From the NCBI RefSeq assembly GCF_031846585.1, contig NZ_JAVRHK010000002.1:464287-528286 (forward strand): a DNA stretch of 64,000 bases, in the 5' to 3' direction. Origin of the DNA: Autumnicola musiva (GTDB taxonomy: Bacteria; Bacteroidota; Bacteroidia; Flavobacteriales; Flavobacteriaceae). The position numbers were made by a program, and so were the translations under genes. Positions 27,813 to 36,450 of the stretch are shown piece by piece. Each line of letters begins with the position of its first letter. Positions within the stretch are counted from its first letter, which is position 1. The notes below the pieces were generated by a model, which made no database searches, was not told where the DNA came from, and saw only the letters and a program-made list of their open reading frames with translations.

Positions 27813-28978
27813 TGGCTTTTGATAATCAATATCCTTCAGTACAAGATTTGCGGAAAAAAGCAAAGGAGCGCATGCCGGCTTTTGCTTTTGAATATCGAGG
27901 CTGTAATGAAGATGTGAATATTACCAGAAATACAGCGGAGATTAGGGAGGTGCAGCTGGAACCACGATATCTTCGGAATTATAGAGAAAGCTCCACTAAA
28001 ACAAGTATTTTGGGAATGGAGTTCGATGCTCCCTTTGGAATTGCTCCTGTAGGTTTACAGGGATTAATGTGGCGCAATTCACCACAAATTCTGTCAAAAG
28101 CGGCTTATAAGCACAATATTCCTTTCATTTTAAGTACGGTGACTACTATGGATATTGAAGAAGGGAGCAGGATTACAGATGGTAGAGCCTGGTTTCAATT
28201 ATACAACCCGGTTCAGGATGAGGTTAGGAATGATATTTTGAAACGAGCCAGCGATGCCGGATGTCCGGTGTTAATTTTACTTTGTGACGTTCCTACTTTT
28301 GGCTATCGGCCAAAGGATATAAGAAATGGTCTGGCACTTCCGCCAAAGATGTCTGCTAAGAACATTCTTCAGATACCCGGAAAGCCAATCTGGGCTTTTA
28401 ATACGCTGAAATATGGTCATTCAACTTTTGAAAACCTGAAATCCTATACCCCGGAAGGGTTAAACCTGAAGCAATTGGGACGATTTATGGATAAAACCTT
28501 TTCCGGCAGGTTGAATGAAGATCTGATAAAACCTATTCGGGATAAATGGAAAGGTAAATTAATATTAAAAGGTGTCGCTTCGGAAAGAGATACAAAGGAT
28601 GCCATAAGAATGGGATTCGATGGGATAATTGTTTCCAATCATGGAGGCAGACAATTGGACGCCGGGGAATCTACTATTAAATCTCTGCAAAGTATTGCGG
28701 GTAAGCATTGTGATCAGATTGAAATAATGATGGATAGCGGACTGCGATCCGGTCCGGATATTGCCCGCGCAATAGCCTGCGGTGCAAAATTTACATTCAT
28801 GGGTAGATCATTCATGTATGGTGTGGGAGCATTGGGAAACAAAGGTGGTGACCATACTATCAGCATGATGAAAACCCAGTTTAAACAGGTGATGGAACAG
28901 CTGTGCTATGACCGTGTAGAATATTTACCAAAACATTTAGTAAGACAAAATGAGATAATTTCAAAGCTTGAAATTTAG
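27812..28978 (+). CDS. lldD: FMN-dependent alpha-hydroxy acid (L-lactate) dehydrogenase
   Basis: 388 aa, full family length. It shows the FMN-enzyme pattern: APFGIAPVGLQGLMW, STVTTMDIEE, LILLCDVPTFGYRPKDIRNG, the catalytic SNHGGRQLD (His277) and the phosphate-binding DSGLRSGPDIARAIACGAKFTFMGR. L-lactate is the best-supported substrate because FAH-type cleavage of diketo-deoxyfuconate yields pyruvate and L-lactate, and this gene ends that cluster. The start overlaps the stop of repaired fucP. The gene is intact. Confidence 0.87.
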   Translation: MAFDNQYPSVQDLRKKAKERMPAFAFEYRGCNEDVNITRNTAEIREVQLEPRYLRNYRESSTKTSILGMEFDAPFGIAPVGLQGLMWRNSPQILSKAAYKHNIPFILSTVTTMDIEEGSRITDGRAWFQLYNPVQDEVRNDILKRASDAGCPVLILLCDVPTFGYRPKDIRNGLALPPKMSAKNILQIPGKPIWAFNTLKYGHSTFENLKSYTPEGLNLKQLGRFMDKTFSGRLNEDLIKPIRDKWKGKLILKGVASERDTKDAIRMGFDGIIVSNHGGRQLDAGESTIKSLQSIAGKHCDQIEIMMDSGLRSGPDIARAIACGAKFTFMGRSFMYGVGALGNKGGDHTISMMKTQFKQVMEQLCYDRVEYLPKHLVRQNEIISKLEI

Positions 28979-29037
28979 AAGTTCTAATGTGGTTTTAGAG
29001 TAAAAATTGACATCAAGGTTTATAATACATAAGTATC

Positions 29038-30315
29038 GTGAATGAATTAACATCCCATCGTATGACAGAGCAGCTGTCTGATATCATTTTCAATAGAACT
29101 GATGTTAACGAGTTTAGTAAAGTCAAAAGGAAACGACTTCGTCAGTATCATGAAATAATTGTTTCCCTTTATAATAATGGATCCCTTTCCCTATCAGAAA
29201 TGAGTGATAAATTGGGGATAAGTGTTCCTACCATAACAAATACCGCAAATTCTTTACTTGAACATAATATCTTAAAAAAGACTGGTACAGGCGAATCAAA
29301 TGGGGGCAGGCGGCCGGAAGTATATGGACTAGTTGAAAATTTGTTCTATACCTTAAATGTTCATTTTGAAGACTCCAGAGTGCGAATTGTTTTATTAAAC
29401 AGTCTTCGGAAAGTAATAGAGTCTGCCGAAATGGAATACAATGGTAAGAACTCTCCCAGTTCAATGATACAAGCTATATACAAACAAGTAGATCAAATTT
29501 TCAAAACATTTAAACTTCCCTTTGATAAAGTATTAGGAATTAGTGTTATAATGCCAGGTTTAATTAATTCAGAAGAAGGAAAGAACTATACCTATTATCT
29601 AAATGAAGATGTAACACAATCATTGGAAAAGAAATTTGAATCAAAATTTGATCTACCAGTAATCATAATGAATGATGTAAAAAGCTGTACGATCGCAGAA
29701 TTTGTTCTAGGCAAGGCCAAAAATAAGCTTAACGCTCTTGTTATTTCAATGAATTGGGGAATAGGACTTGGGATAATAATGGGTGGTAAAATGCAATGGG
29801 GTAAAAACGGATTTTCAGGAGAATTTGGTCATATTCCGGTTCAGGAATTCGGGAAATTATGCCATTGTGGTAAGAGAGGATGTCTGGAAACTGAAGCTTC
29901 AGGTGAAGCGCTGGTTAAAAACGTCAGAAAGGAATTAAAAAATGGCCAGTTTTCCATAATCAATATGGATGGGAAAAAGATAGAAGATGTTAATCTTGAT
30001 TCAATAATTGATGCGGCGAAAAAAGGAGATCAATTCGCAATAGATTGTATTTCGAAGGTTGGAGAGAACCTTGGGAAAGGTGTGGCAGTTTTGATACAGT
30101 TATTTAACCCCGAATCAATAATTATTCACGGCGTTTTTGCTGAAACCAAACAATTTATAACCACTCCAATGATGCAATCATTAAACACGCAATGTATGAT
30201 GCAGCTTGTAGATCAAACTGAGTTTGAATTGTCTGATTTAGGCGCCGATTCTCCTGTTTTAGGAGGTTCAATTGCTATAGTTGATAAATTTTTCAATAAA
30301 ACATACGAATTATAA
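29038..30315 (+). CDS. ROK-family transcriptional regulator
   Basis: 425 aa from a GTG start. An N-terminal winged-helix HTH (about residues 35-90, GSLSLSEMSDKLGISVPTITNTANSLL) is joined to a ROK sugar-kinase-like domain. The ROK zinc motif is visible as GHIPVQEFGKLCHCGKRGCLETEASG (His, three Cys). The protein resembles NagC/XylR-type repressors that sense amino sugars or other sugars. It lies 59 bases after lldD and 10 bases before nagB, so it probably controls the catabolic cluster, nagB, or both. The intergenic gaps here hold no convincing -7 box. Confidence 0.88.
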   Translation: MNELTSHRMTEQLSDIIFNRTDVNEFSKVKRKRLRQYHEIIVSLYNNGSLSLSEMSDKLGISVPTITNTANSLLEHNILKKTGTGESNGGRRPEVYGLVENLFYTLNVHFEDSRVRIVLLNSLRKVIESAEMEYNGKNSPSSMIQAIYKQVDQIFKTFKLPFDKVLGISVIMPGLINSEEGKNYTYYLNEDVTQSLEKKFESKFDLPVIIMNDVKSCTIAEFVLGKAKNKLNALVISMNWGIGLGIIMGGKMQWGKNGFSGEFGHIPVQEFGKLCHCGKRGCLETEASGEALVKNVRKELKNGQFSIINMDGKKIEDVNLDSIIDAAKKGDQFAIDCISKVGENLGKGVAVLIQLFNPESIIIHGVFAETKQFITTPMMQSLNTQCMMQLVDQTEFELSDLGADSPVLGGSIAIVDKFFNKTYEL

Positions 30316-30325
30316 ACTTACTGAG

Positions 30326-32279
30326 ATGAGCAGATTAAATTTTGTTGAAGAAACAAGGTATGAACGTCTTAAACTAACGGTATTTGAAGACAAAGAAACA
30401 GCTTCTGAAGCTGTAGCTCTGCGAATAGCTAACTTGATAGATGAACGGAAAGAACAGGGTAGGACCTGCGTTCTAGGCCTTGCAACCTGAACAACTCCGG
30501 TTCCGATTTATAAAGAATTAGTTCGTTTACATAAAAAAGAAAATTTAAGCTTTGATAGTGTCATAACTTTCAATCTGGATGAATATTATCCTATGAATCT
30601 TACAGGGGTATCCAAAGTCATGTTCGCTTCATGAATAAAAATCTATTTAATCATATTGACATAAAACGTGAGAACATTCATATCCCAGATGGACAGTTGA
30701 AGTTTAAGGAAATTCCTGCTTATTGTCTTGCTTAGGAAAATTTAATCAATCATTATGGGGCTTTTGATCTTCAAATTTTGGGAATTGGAAGAACAATTCA
30801 TATAGGTTTCAATGAGCCTGGTTCAGCACCTAATTCGGGAACCCGATTGGTTACTCTTGATGATCTTACCAGAAGCGATGCAGCAAGAGACTTTGGCGGA
30901 AAAGAAAATGTTCCAAGAAAGCTATTACCATGGGTATAGGAACAATTTTAAAAGCTAAAGAAATTATTCTCCTGGCCTGGAGTCAAAAAAAGGCTCCTAT
31001 TATAAAAGAGGCTGTTGAAGGTAAAGTCTCAGGCGAAGTGCCGGCCACCTATCTGCAATTGACAGACAATGTAGAATTTATCGTAGATAAGGATGCGGCT
31101 GGCCACAAACCTTACAAGATTTGACACGCCCTGGCTGGTAAAAGATTGTAACTGGAATTCAGGATTAGTTAAGAAAGCCGTCATCTGGCTTTCCAATAAA
31201 GTTGGAAAATCTATCTTAAAACTCACAGAAGCAGATTATAATTCTAATGGAATGGCTAAATTAATTACATCTGTAGGATCTGCTTACGATATTAACTTAA
31301 AAGTTTTTAATCAGCTACAACATACCATAACGGGCTGGCCAGGCGGAAAACCTAATGCAGATGATTCGCAGAGACCGGAAAGAGAATTTCCGCATCAAAA
31401 AAGATCTTTAATATTTAGTCCCCATCCGGATGATGACGTAATTTCCATGGGGGGTACTTTTATATGATTGGTAGACCAGGGGCATGATGTTTATGTTGCC
31501 TATCAAACTTCAGGTAACACAGCGGTTTGGAACAGTGATGTTCTTAGATATATGGAATTCGCCATCGATTTTGATAAAAGTATTGGTCTCAATTCCACTG
31601 AAATTAAAGAACAATATGAAGAAATGAAGTTGTTTTTTAATTCTAAAAAACCCAATCAGGTTGATTTAAAATCTGTTTTAAATGTCAAAGACTTTATTCG
31701 CAAAAGTGAGGCTTGCGCGGCAGCACGCTACACGGGTTTAAAAGATGAAAATATTCATTTTATGGAGTTACCGTTTATGAAACCGGGAAAATAATTAAAA
31801 ACCCTCCAAAAAATGAAGATGTAGCACAAACTGTTGAGCTGCCCCAATCTATCAAACCTAATCAGATTTTTGCTGCAGGAGATTTTCAGGACCCCCACGG
31901 TACTCATATAGTTTGTTTTAAAATTATTTTAAAGGCATTGCAGGAATTAATAAATGAAGAGTGGGTAAAGGATTGCTGGCTATGGATGTATAGATGTGCC
32001 TGGCAGGAACTTCAAATTAATGAAATTGAAATGGCAGTTCCACTTTCACCCCAAGAGGTAGAACGCAAAAGAAATGCAATTTTTCAGCATACGTCTCAAA
32101 AAAATAAATCCATTTTTACAGGTGATGACGAAAGGGAATTCTCGGTGAGAGCTTATGAAAGAAACAAAGAGACTGCCGTTAATTACCATAAGCTTGGTTT
32201 GGTAAATTACGAAGTTATGGAAGCATTTGTAAAATTGCCTATAGAAGAAGTAGAAAAGAAATTAAAAGAAATTTCCTAA
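30326..32279 (+). pseudogene. nagB: Glucosamine-6-phosphate deaminase fused to PIG-L/LmbE domain, pseudogene
   Basis: Reassembled from several frames, this is the Bacteroidota NagB of about 650 aa with an added C-terminal PIG-L-like domain. Pieces include NFVEETRYERLKLTVFEDKETAS, FNLDEYYPMN, LGIGRTIHIGFNEPGS, DAARDFGGKENVPRKAITMGIGTI and the PIG-L motif FSPHPDDDVISMGG. In-frame nonsense codons occur at 30488-30490 (TGA where a Gly is expected in GLATG), 30733-30735 (TAG) and 31465-31467 (TGA). Frameshifts occur near 30610, 30920, 31105 and 31778. An intact enzyme would convert GlcN-6-P to fructose-6-P, the last step in using GlcNAc. The gene cannot make a full protein. Confidence 0.88.
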
Positions 32280-32285
32280 AAAGTA

Positions 32286-33125
32286 TCAGTTGTATAAATA
32301 TTCTGATGGAGTTTGGCCCTTGTTTTTTTTAAATATTCTGTTGAAATAAGAAAGATTGTTATAGCCTGATTTAAAACAGGCCATTGATATCACATTTTTG
32401 GTTTTCTCTAATTTCAGAATTTTACAGGCTCGATTAATTCGTATTTCATTTAAGTAGGTGATGTAAGTTTTGCCGGTTTTTTGTTTGAAAAACCGGCAAA
32501 AAGCGCTTTTGTTCATTCCTATTAAAGAGGCAACTGTATTTAGATCGATTTCCTGATCAAAATTACTCATTGTGTAGTCATTAATCTGCTTTATACGTTC
32601 ATCTTTTATATCATAATTTTTTATACAATTGATGCCACCTAGTTTAGAATATCCACTATTGGTATCTAATTCGTTTAAAATGGCCAGAGTGTGCAGCGTG
32701 CAGGCATTAGGGGATTTATCGACTAAATCTAGCAGTTGTTTTTTAATTAATTTACTTGGAAATTGCTTGAATTTTAAACCATACTTAGAATTAGAGATAA
32801 TTTCATCTAAAAATCCAAATTCGTTCTCTACCCTTGATAGTTTCTTTAAAAAATCTGGATTAAGGTATAGGATAAGTGCTTCTGAATCATAATCAAGCTC
32901 TGCATCACTTCTGAAAACGTGTGGCAGGTTTGATCCTAAAAGAAAGAGATCACCTTCATTAAATTCTCCAATGTAATCTCCAATTAAAGTAACTCCCTTG
33001 CCTTTTTTGATATAAACAAATTCCAACTCCGGGTGGTAGTGCCACAGATCTAGGAATCTTTTCTGTTTATGCATTAAACATTTTACATTGCTATAAATAT
33101 CCTTGTGTAAAAGTTGTAATTTCAT
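32286..33125 (-). CDS. AraC-family transcriptional regulator
   Basis: 279 aa. An N-terminal cupin-like sensing domain (HYHPELEFVYIKKGKGVTLIGDYIGEFNEGDLFLLGSNLPHVF, about residues 28-75) precedes a C-terminal double-HTH AraC domain (about 180-279, DLNTVASLIGMNKSAFCRFFKQKTGKTYITYLNEIRI and the closing NLSYFNRIFKKNKGQTPSEY). It diverges from susC and lies beside the PUL, so it is the likely local regulator of the PUL, sensing a sugar or glycan product. Unlike a SusR-type hybrid two-component system or an ECF/anti-sigma pair, it is cytosolic. Confidence 0.9.
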   Translation of the reverse strand: MKLQLLHKDIYSNVKCLMHKQKRFLDLWHYHPELEFVYIKKGKGVTLIGDYIGEFNEGDLFLLGSNLPHVFRSDAELDYDSEALILYLNPDFLKKLSRVENEFGFLDEIISNSKYGLKFKQFPSKLIKKQLLDLVDKSPNACTLHTLAILNELDTNSGYSKLGGINCIKNYDIKDERIKQINDYTMSNFDQEIDLNTVASLIGMNKSAFCRFFKQKTGKTYITYLNEIRINRACKILKLEKTKNVISMACFKSGYNNLSYFNRIFKKNKGQTPSEYLYN

Positions 33126-33194
33126 AATAAATCACTCTTATTTAAGATAAATTTAAGGTAAAAAGTAATTTCATTCAATGAAAATATTAAAGAA

Positions 33195-33226
33195 ATTTTT
33201 AAACAAATTAAAATTTGTTTAAAAAT
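33195..33226. promoter_or_regulatory. Perfect 32-bp palindrome
   Basis: Two 15-base arms (the inner part TTTTTAAACAAATT and its exact complement AATTTGTTTAAAAA) flank a 2-base centre. It lies about 70 bases upstream of araC. A perfect palindrome this long in a divergent promoter region is a good operator candidate, possibly for autoregulation. A chance AT-rich palindrome is less likely but possible. Confidence 0.5.
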
Positions 33227-33311
33227 AAGCTTTTATGATAATTATTTTAATATGTAAGATTACCTTTTGATGAAGTTATGCGATAAATAAAGTTTTTTTT
33301 CAAAAATTTTC

Positions 33312-33344
33312 ATTTTGCAAATATTGTTCAAAGGATTGCAAAAT
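33312..33344. promoter_or_regulatory. 9-bp inverted repeat containing the shared 14-bp motif
   Basis: ATTTTGCAA at 33312-33320 and its complement TTGCAAAAT at 33336-33344 are 15 bases apart. The left half overlaps TTGCAAATATTGTT (33315-33328), which recurs exactly upstream of the UxaA-type dehydratase. It lies about 90 bases upstream of susC. This arrangement fits a dimeric activator or repressor site. Confidence 0.45.
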
Positions 33345-33430
33345 TAAGCATCTACCTCGCCATTTTTTAATTTTAAATTTGATGTAACAAAACGTTAAAA
33401 GATATTTAATGTTCGCTAGCTATTAATCTT

Positions 33431-36400
33431 ATGAGAAAATTTTATTTTTATATGTTTTTGCTTTTATCCTTAAATGTGATGAAAGCTCAACAACAAGAAA
33501 TTACAGTAAGTGGAAATGTTACCGGTAACGATACTGGGATTCCGGTCCCGGGAGTCAACGTAATTGAAAAAGGTACTTCTAATGGTGTTATTACGGATTT
33601 TGACGGAAATTACAGCATTGAAGTTTCTCCCGATGCTGTATTGGAGTTCAGTTTTGTGGGTTATAAAACTCTGGAGATTCCAGTAAATAATCAAACAGAA
33701 CTGAATGTAACTCTTGAAACTGAAACTGCCGCCTTAGATGAGGTCATCGTGGTAGGGTATGGAACGGAATCCAAACGTAAAGTAACGGGTGCCGTAGAAC
33801 AGGTAGAAGGAGAAGCAATTAATAAGACTCCAGTTATAAATGCGGCCGCCGCGTTGTCAGGCAGGGCTCCTGGGTTAATAATAAATCAAAATAATTCAGA
33901 ACCTGGAGATGATAATCCGCGTATACTTATTCGTGGTTTAGGTACAACGGGAAATAATACCCCTTTGTATGTTATTGATGGTGTTGCTAACAGGGATGAT
34001 TTGGCTAGAATTGATCCTAATGACATTGAAAGCGTGTCCGTGCTTAAAGATGCTTCAGCTGCTATATATGGAGCTCAGGCTGCAAACGGAGTGATTTTGA
34101 TTACTACCAAAAGAGGAAAAATCGGTAAGCCTACGGTTAGTTATAGCTATAATCATGCGTTTGTAAGTCCTACCAGGGACGTAGAGTTAGCTGATGCTTC
34201 ACTTTATGCTCAAAGCGTTAATGCTTATGCGCGGCAGCGGGGTCAGGATCCGGTCTATACGGATGAACAGATCACTAATTTTGAAAATGGAACTACTCCT
34301 ACAACAGATTGGATAAATGAGGTTTACAAATCAAACTCCTCTCAGGAGCGTCAGAGCTTAACAATTAGAGGAGGGGGTGAGGCGGTTAAATATTTCATTT
34401 CTTTGGGAACAGCTTTCCAGGATGGACTTATCCGCGGTGATGAGACCAGTGGGTTCAAACAGTATAACTTTAGAACAAACCTTGATGCTAATATTACGGA
34501 TGATTTAACAGTAAGTCTTGACCTTTTAGGAAGGGAGGATATTCGGTCATTTCTTCAATCAGATGATAATACAATTTATGGGAACACGATAAGAGCAGCA
34601 CCAGACATTCCTGCTACTATTAATGGTTTGCCTGCTCGTGGTCGCGAAGCTAATAATCCATTGGCCATCGCGCAGGGTAGGGGTTATTTAAACCAGAATA
34701 ACAATATTTTCAACGGAACAGTAAAAGCAAATTATCAAATTCCTTATATAGATGGCCTTAGCTTATCCGGATGGATGGCGGTAGATATTTATAGAAATGA
34801 AAGGAAGCATTTTAACCAGCCATTTACTTATTACCAGGATACTGATAATGATGGGGAAGTTGAAGAATTTACTGGAGGGCCTAGTTTTAACAATAATTTT
34901 TTACGCTTGGATTCTCAAAACAGGAAGTCAGTAACTTTAAATGCTAGCTTGAATTATATTAAAAGTTTCGGTGATCATGATATTGATGTGCTTTTGGCAT
35001 ATGAGCAAAATAAGGATGAACAGTCAAGTTATTGGGTACAACGAAATGGTTTTCAGACCGATCAAATAGACCAGCTGTTTGCGGGTAGTGCAAATTCGGC
35101 ATTGCAAAGTAATAATGGAGCGGCTAGTGTTTTAACTCGACAAAATTATTTCGGGAGGATAAAATATGGTTACGATGATAAATATCTCGCAGAATTTCTC
35201 TTTAGGTATGATGGGTCATCAATTTTTCCTGAAGGAAATCGGTTTGGGTTTTTTCCGGGTGTCACCCTCGGCTGGATAATATCCAACGAGTCGTTCCTCG
35301 AGGATAATAATGTGATAAGCTTTTTGAAGCTTAGGGCTTCTTACGGAGAATTGGGTAATGATAGAGTAAATCAATTTCAGTATTTGAACTTATTCGAACT
35401 TGGAGGAGGTTTAGTGTTTGGTGATCAAAACGTTAATGCATTGTTCCCTGGTGTGGCAGCAAACCCAAATATAACGTGGGAGGTTTCAAAAAGTTATAAC
35501 CTTGGTGCTGATGCCACATTTTTTAATAATAATTTGAGTTTAAGTGCAAACGTGTTTAAAGAAGTGCGTGACAATATACTAGGTCCAAGAAATCTTAGTG
35601 TTCCTGGCTATACCGGTCTTACTTTACCTGATGAAAACATTCGCGAAGTTCATAATGAAGGGGTGGAATTGGAAAGCATGTATAATGGAACCGTTGGAGA
35701 AATCAATTTTTATTTAGGAGGTAATTTTACATATGCTAAAAGTAATCAGGTTTATTTAGATCAGGAAGGTTTGTATCCTGAGGAATACCAAAGTGCAGAA
35801 GGTTATCCAGTAGGATCTGAACTGGCGTATGAATATCTTGGTATCTATAGAACAGAGGAAGAAGTAGATAATTTACCAGGTTATGGAGGAGGAATAGGAG
35901 ATCCAATTTTTAGAGATGTTAATGGTGATGATGTTATTAATAATGCAGATAGAACAAGGCAGGAACTCACTAATATTCCACAAATTCAGTATGGAATTCA
36001 AATAGGAGGAGATTTTAAAGGTTTTGAGTTAAATACAGTATTTGCAGGTCAGGCCAGAGCTACTCAATATCTTAGATATAGTTTTGCGCCAGGAAATAAC
36101 GGGTTAAGATATTTTTTAGAAACTGCTTATGATCCTGTATTGAATCCCGAAGGTATTTTTCCTGCTCTCAATCGAGGAAATGTTGTAGATAGGAGTACCA
36201 TGTTTTATCGCGATATATCGTTCTTGAGGTTAAGATCAGCTGAATTAGCTTATAATCTTCCAACAGGATGGATAGCCCCTGTAGGGCTTAGTAGTGTAAG
36301 GGTATTTGTTAGTGGATACAATTTAATAACTTGGGATAATCTGGACGATGATGGACTCACAGATCCTGAAGCAATAAATATTGAGGCTTGGCAATACCCT

Positions 36401-36442
36401 ATTACTAAAAATGTAAGTTTAGGTTTCAATTTAACGTTTTAA
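33431..36442 (+). CDS. susC: SusC/RagA-like TonB-dependent outer membrane transporter
   Basis: 1003 aa. A signal peptide (to MKAQ) precedes a carboxypeptidase-like regulatory domain (about 25-95, VSGNVTGNDTGIPVPGVNVIEKGTS). A TonB-box segment follows (DEVIVVGYGT), then the plug domain with IRGLGTTGNNTPLYVIDGV and SVSVLKDASAAIYGAQAANGVILITTK. The rest is a 22-strand barrel, ending with the aromatic C-terminus LGFNLTF. It imports glycan fragments across the outer membrane with the SusD protein encoded 9 bases downstream. It is the first gene of the PUL operon. Confidence 0.96.
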   Translation: MRKFYFYMFLLLSLNVMKAQQQEITVSGNVTGNDTGIPVPGVNVIEKGTSNGVITDFDGNYSIEVSPDAVLEFSFVGYKTLEIPVNNQTELNVTLETETAALDEVIVVGYGTESKRKVTGAVEQVEGEAINKTPVINAAAALSGRAPGLIINQNNSEPGDDNPRILIRGLGTTGNNTPLYVIDGVANRDDLARIDPNDIESVSVLKDASAAIYGAQAANGVILITTKRGKIGKPTVSYSYNHAFVSPTRDVELADASLYAQSVNAYARQRGQDPVYTDEQITNFENGTTPTTDWINEVYKSNSSQERQSLTIRGGGEAVKYFISLGTAFQDGLIRGDETSGFKQYNFRTNLDANITDDLTVSLDLLGREDIRSFLQSDDNTIYGNTIRAAPDIPATINGLPARGREANNPLAIAQGRGYLNQNNNIFNGTVKANYQIPYIDGLSLSGWMAVDIYRNERKHFNQPFTYYQDTDNDGEVEEFTGGPSFNNNFLRLDSQNRKSVTLNASLNYIKSFGDHDIDVLLAYEQNKDEQSSYWVQRNGFQTDQIDQLFAGSANSALQSNNGAASVLTRQNYFGRIKYGYDDKYLAEFLFRYDGSSIFPEGNRFGFFPGVTLGWIISNESFLEDNNVISFLKLRASYGELGNDRVNQFQYLNLFELGGGLVFGDQNVNALFPGVAANPNITWEVSKSYNLGADATFFNNNLSLSANVFKEVRDNILGPRNLSVPGYTGLTLPDENIREVHNEGVELESMYNGTVGEINFYLGGNFTYAKSNQVYLDQEGLYPEEYQSAEGYPVGSELAYEYLGIYRTEEEVDNLPGYGGGIGDPIFRDVNGDDVINNADRTRQELTNIPQIQYGIQIGGDFKGFELNTVFAGQARATQYLRYSFAPGNNGLRYFLETAYDPVLNPEGIFPALNRGNVVDRSTMFYRDISFLRLRSAELAYNLPTGWIAPVGLSSVRVFVSGYNLITWDNLDDDGLTDPEAINIEAWQYPITKNVSLGFNLTF

Positions 36443-36450
36443 AAAATCAT

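Larger units (their letters stand above)
33126..33430. promoter_or_regulatory. araC-susC divergent regulatory region
   Basis: This 305-bp, very AT-rich gap holds the promoters of both genes. A candidate Bacteroidota -7 box TAAATTTG lies at 33374-33381, about 50 bases upstream of susC, without a clear -33 partner. The gap also contains the perfect palindrome at 33195-33226 and the inverted repeat and shared motif at 33312-33344. Confidence 0.5.

Noticed and set aside
28979..29037. TTGACA and TATAAT-like hexamers before the ROK gene as a sigma-70 promoter
   Set aside because: The two boxes are only 8 bases apart, and Bacteroidota promoters use a different consensus.
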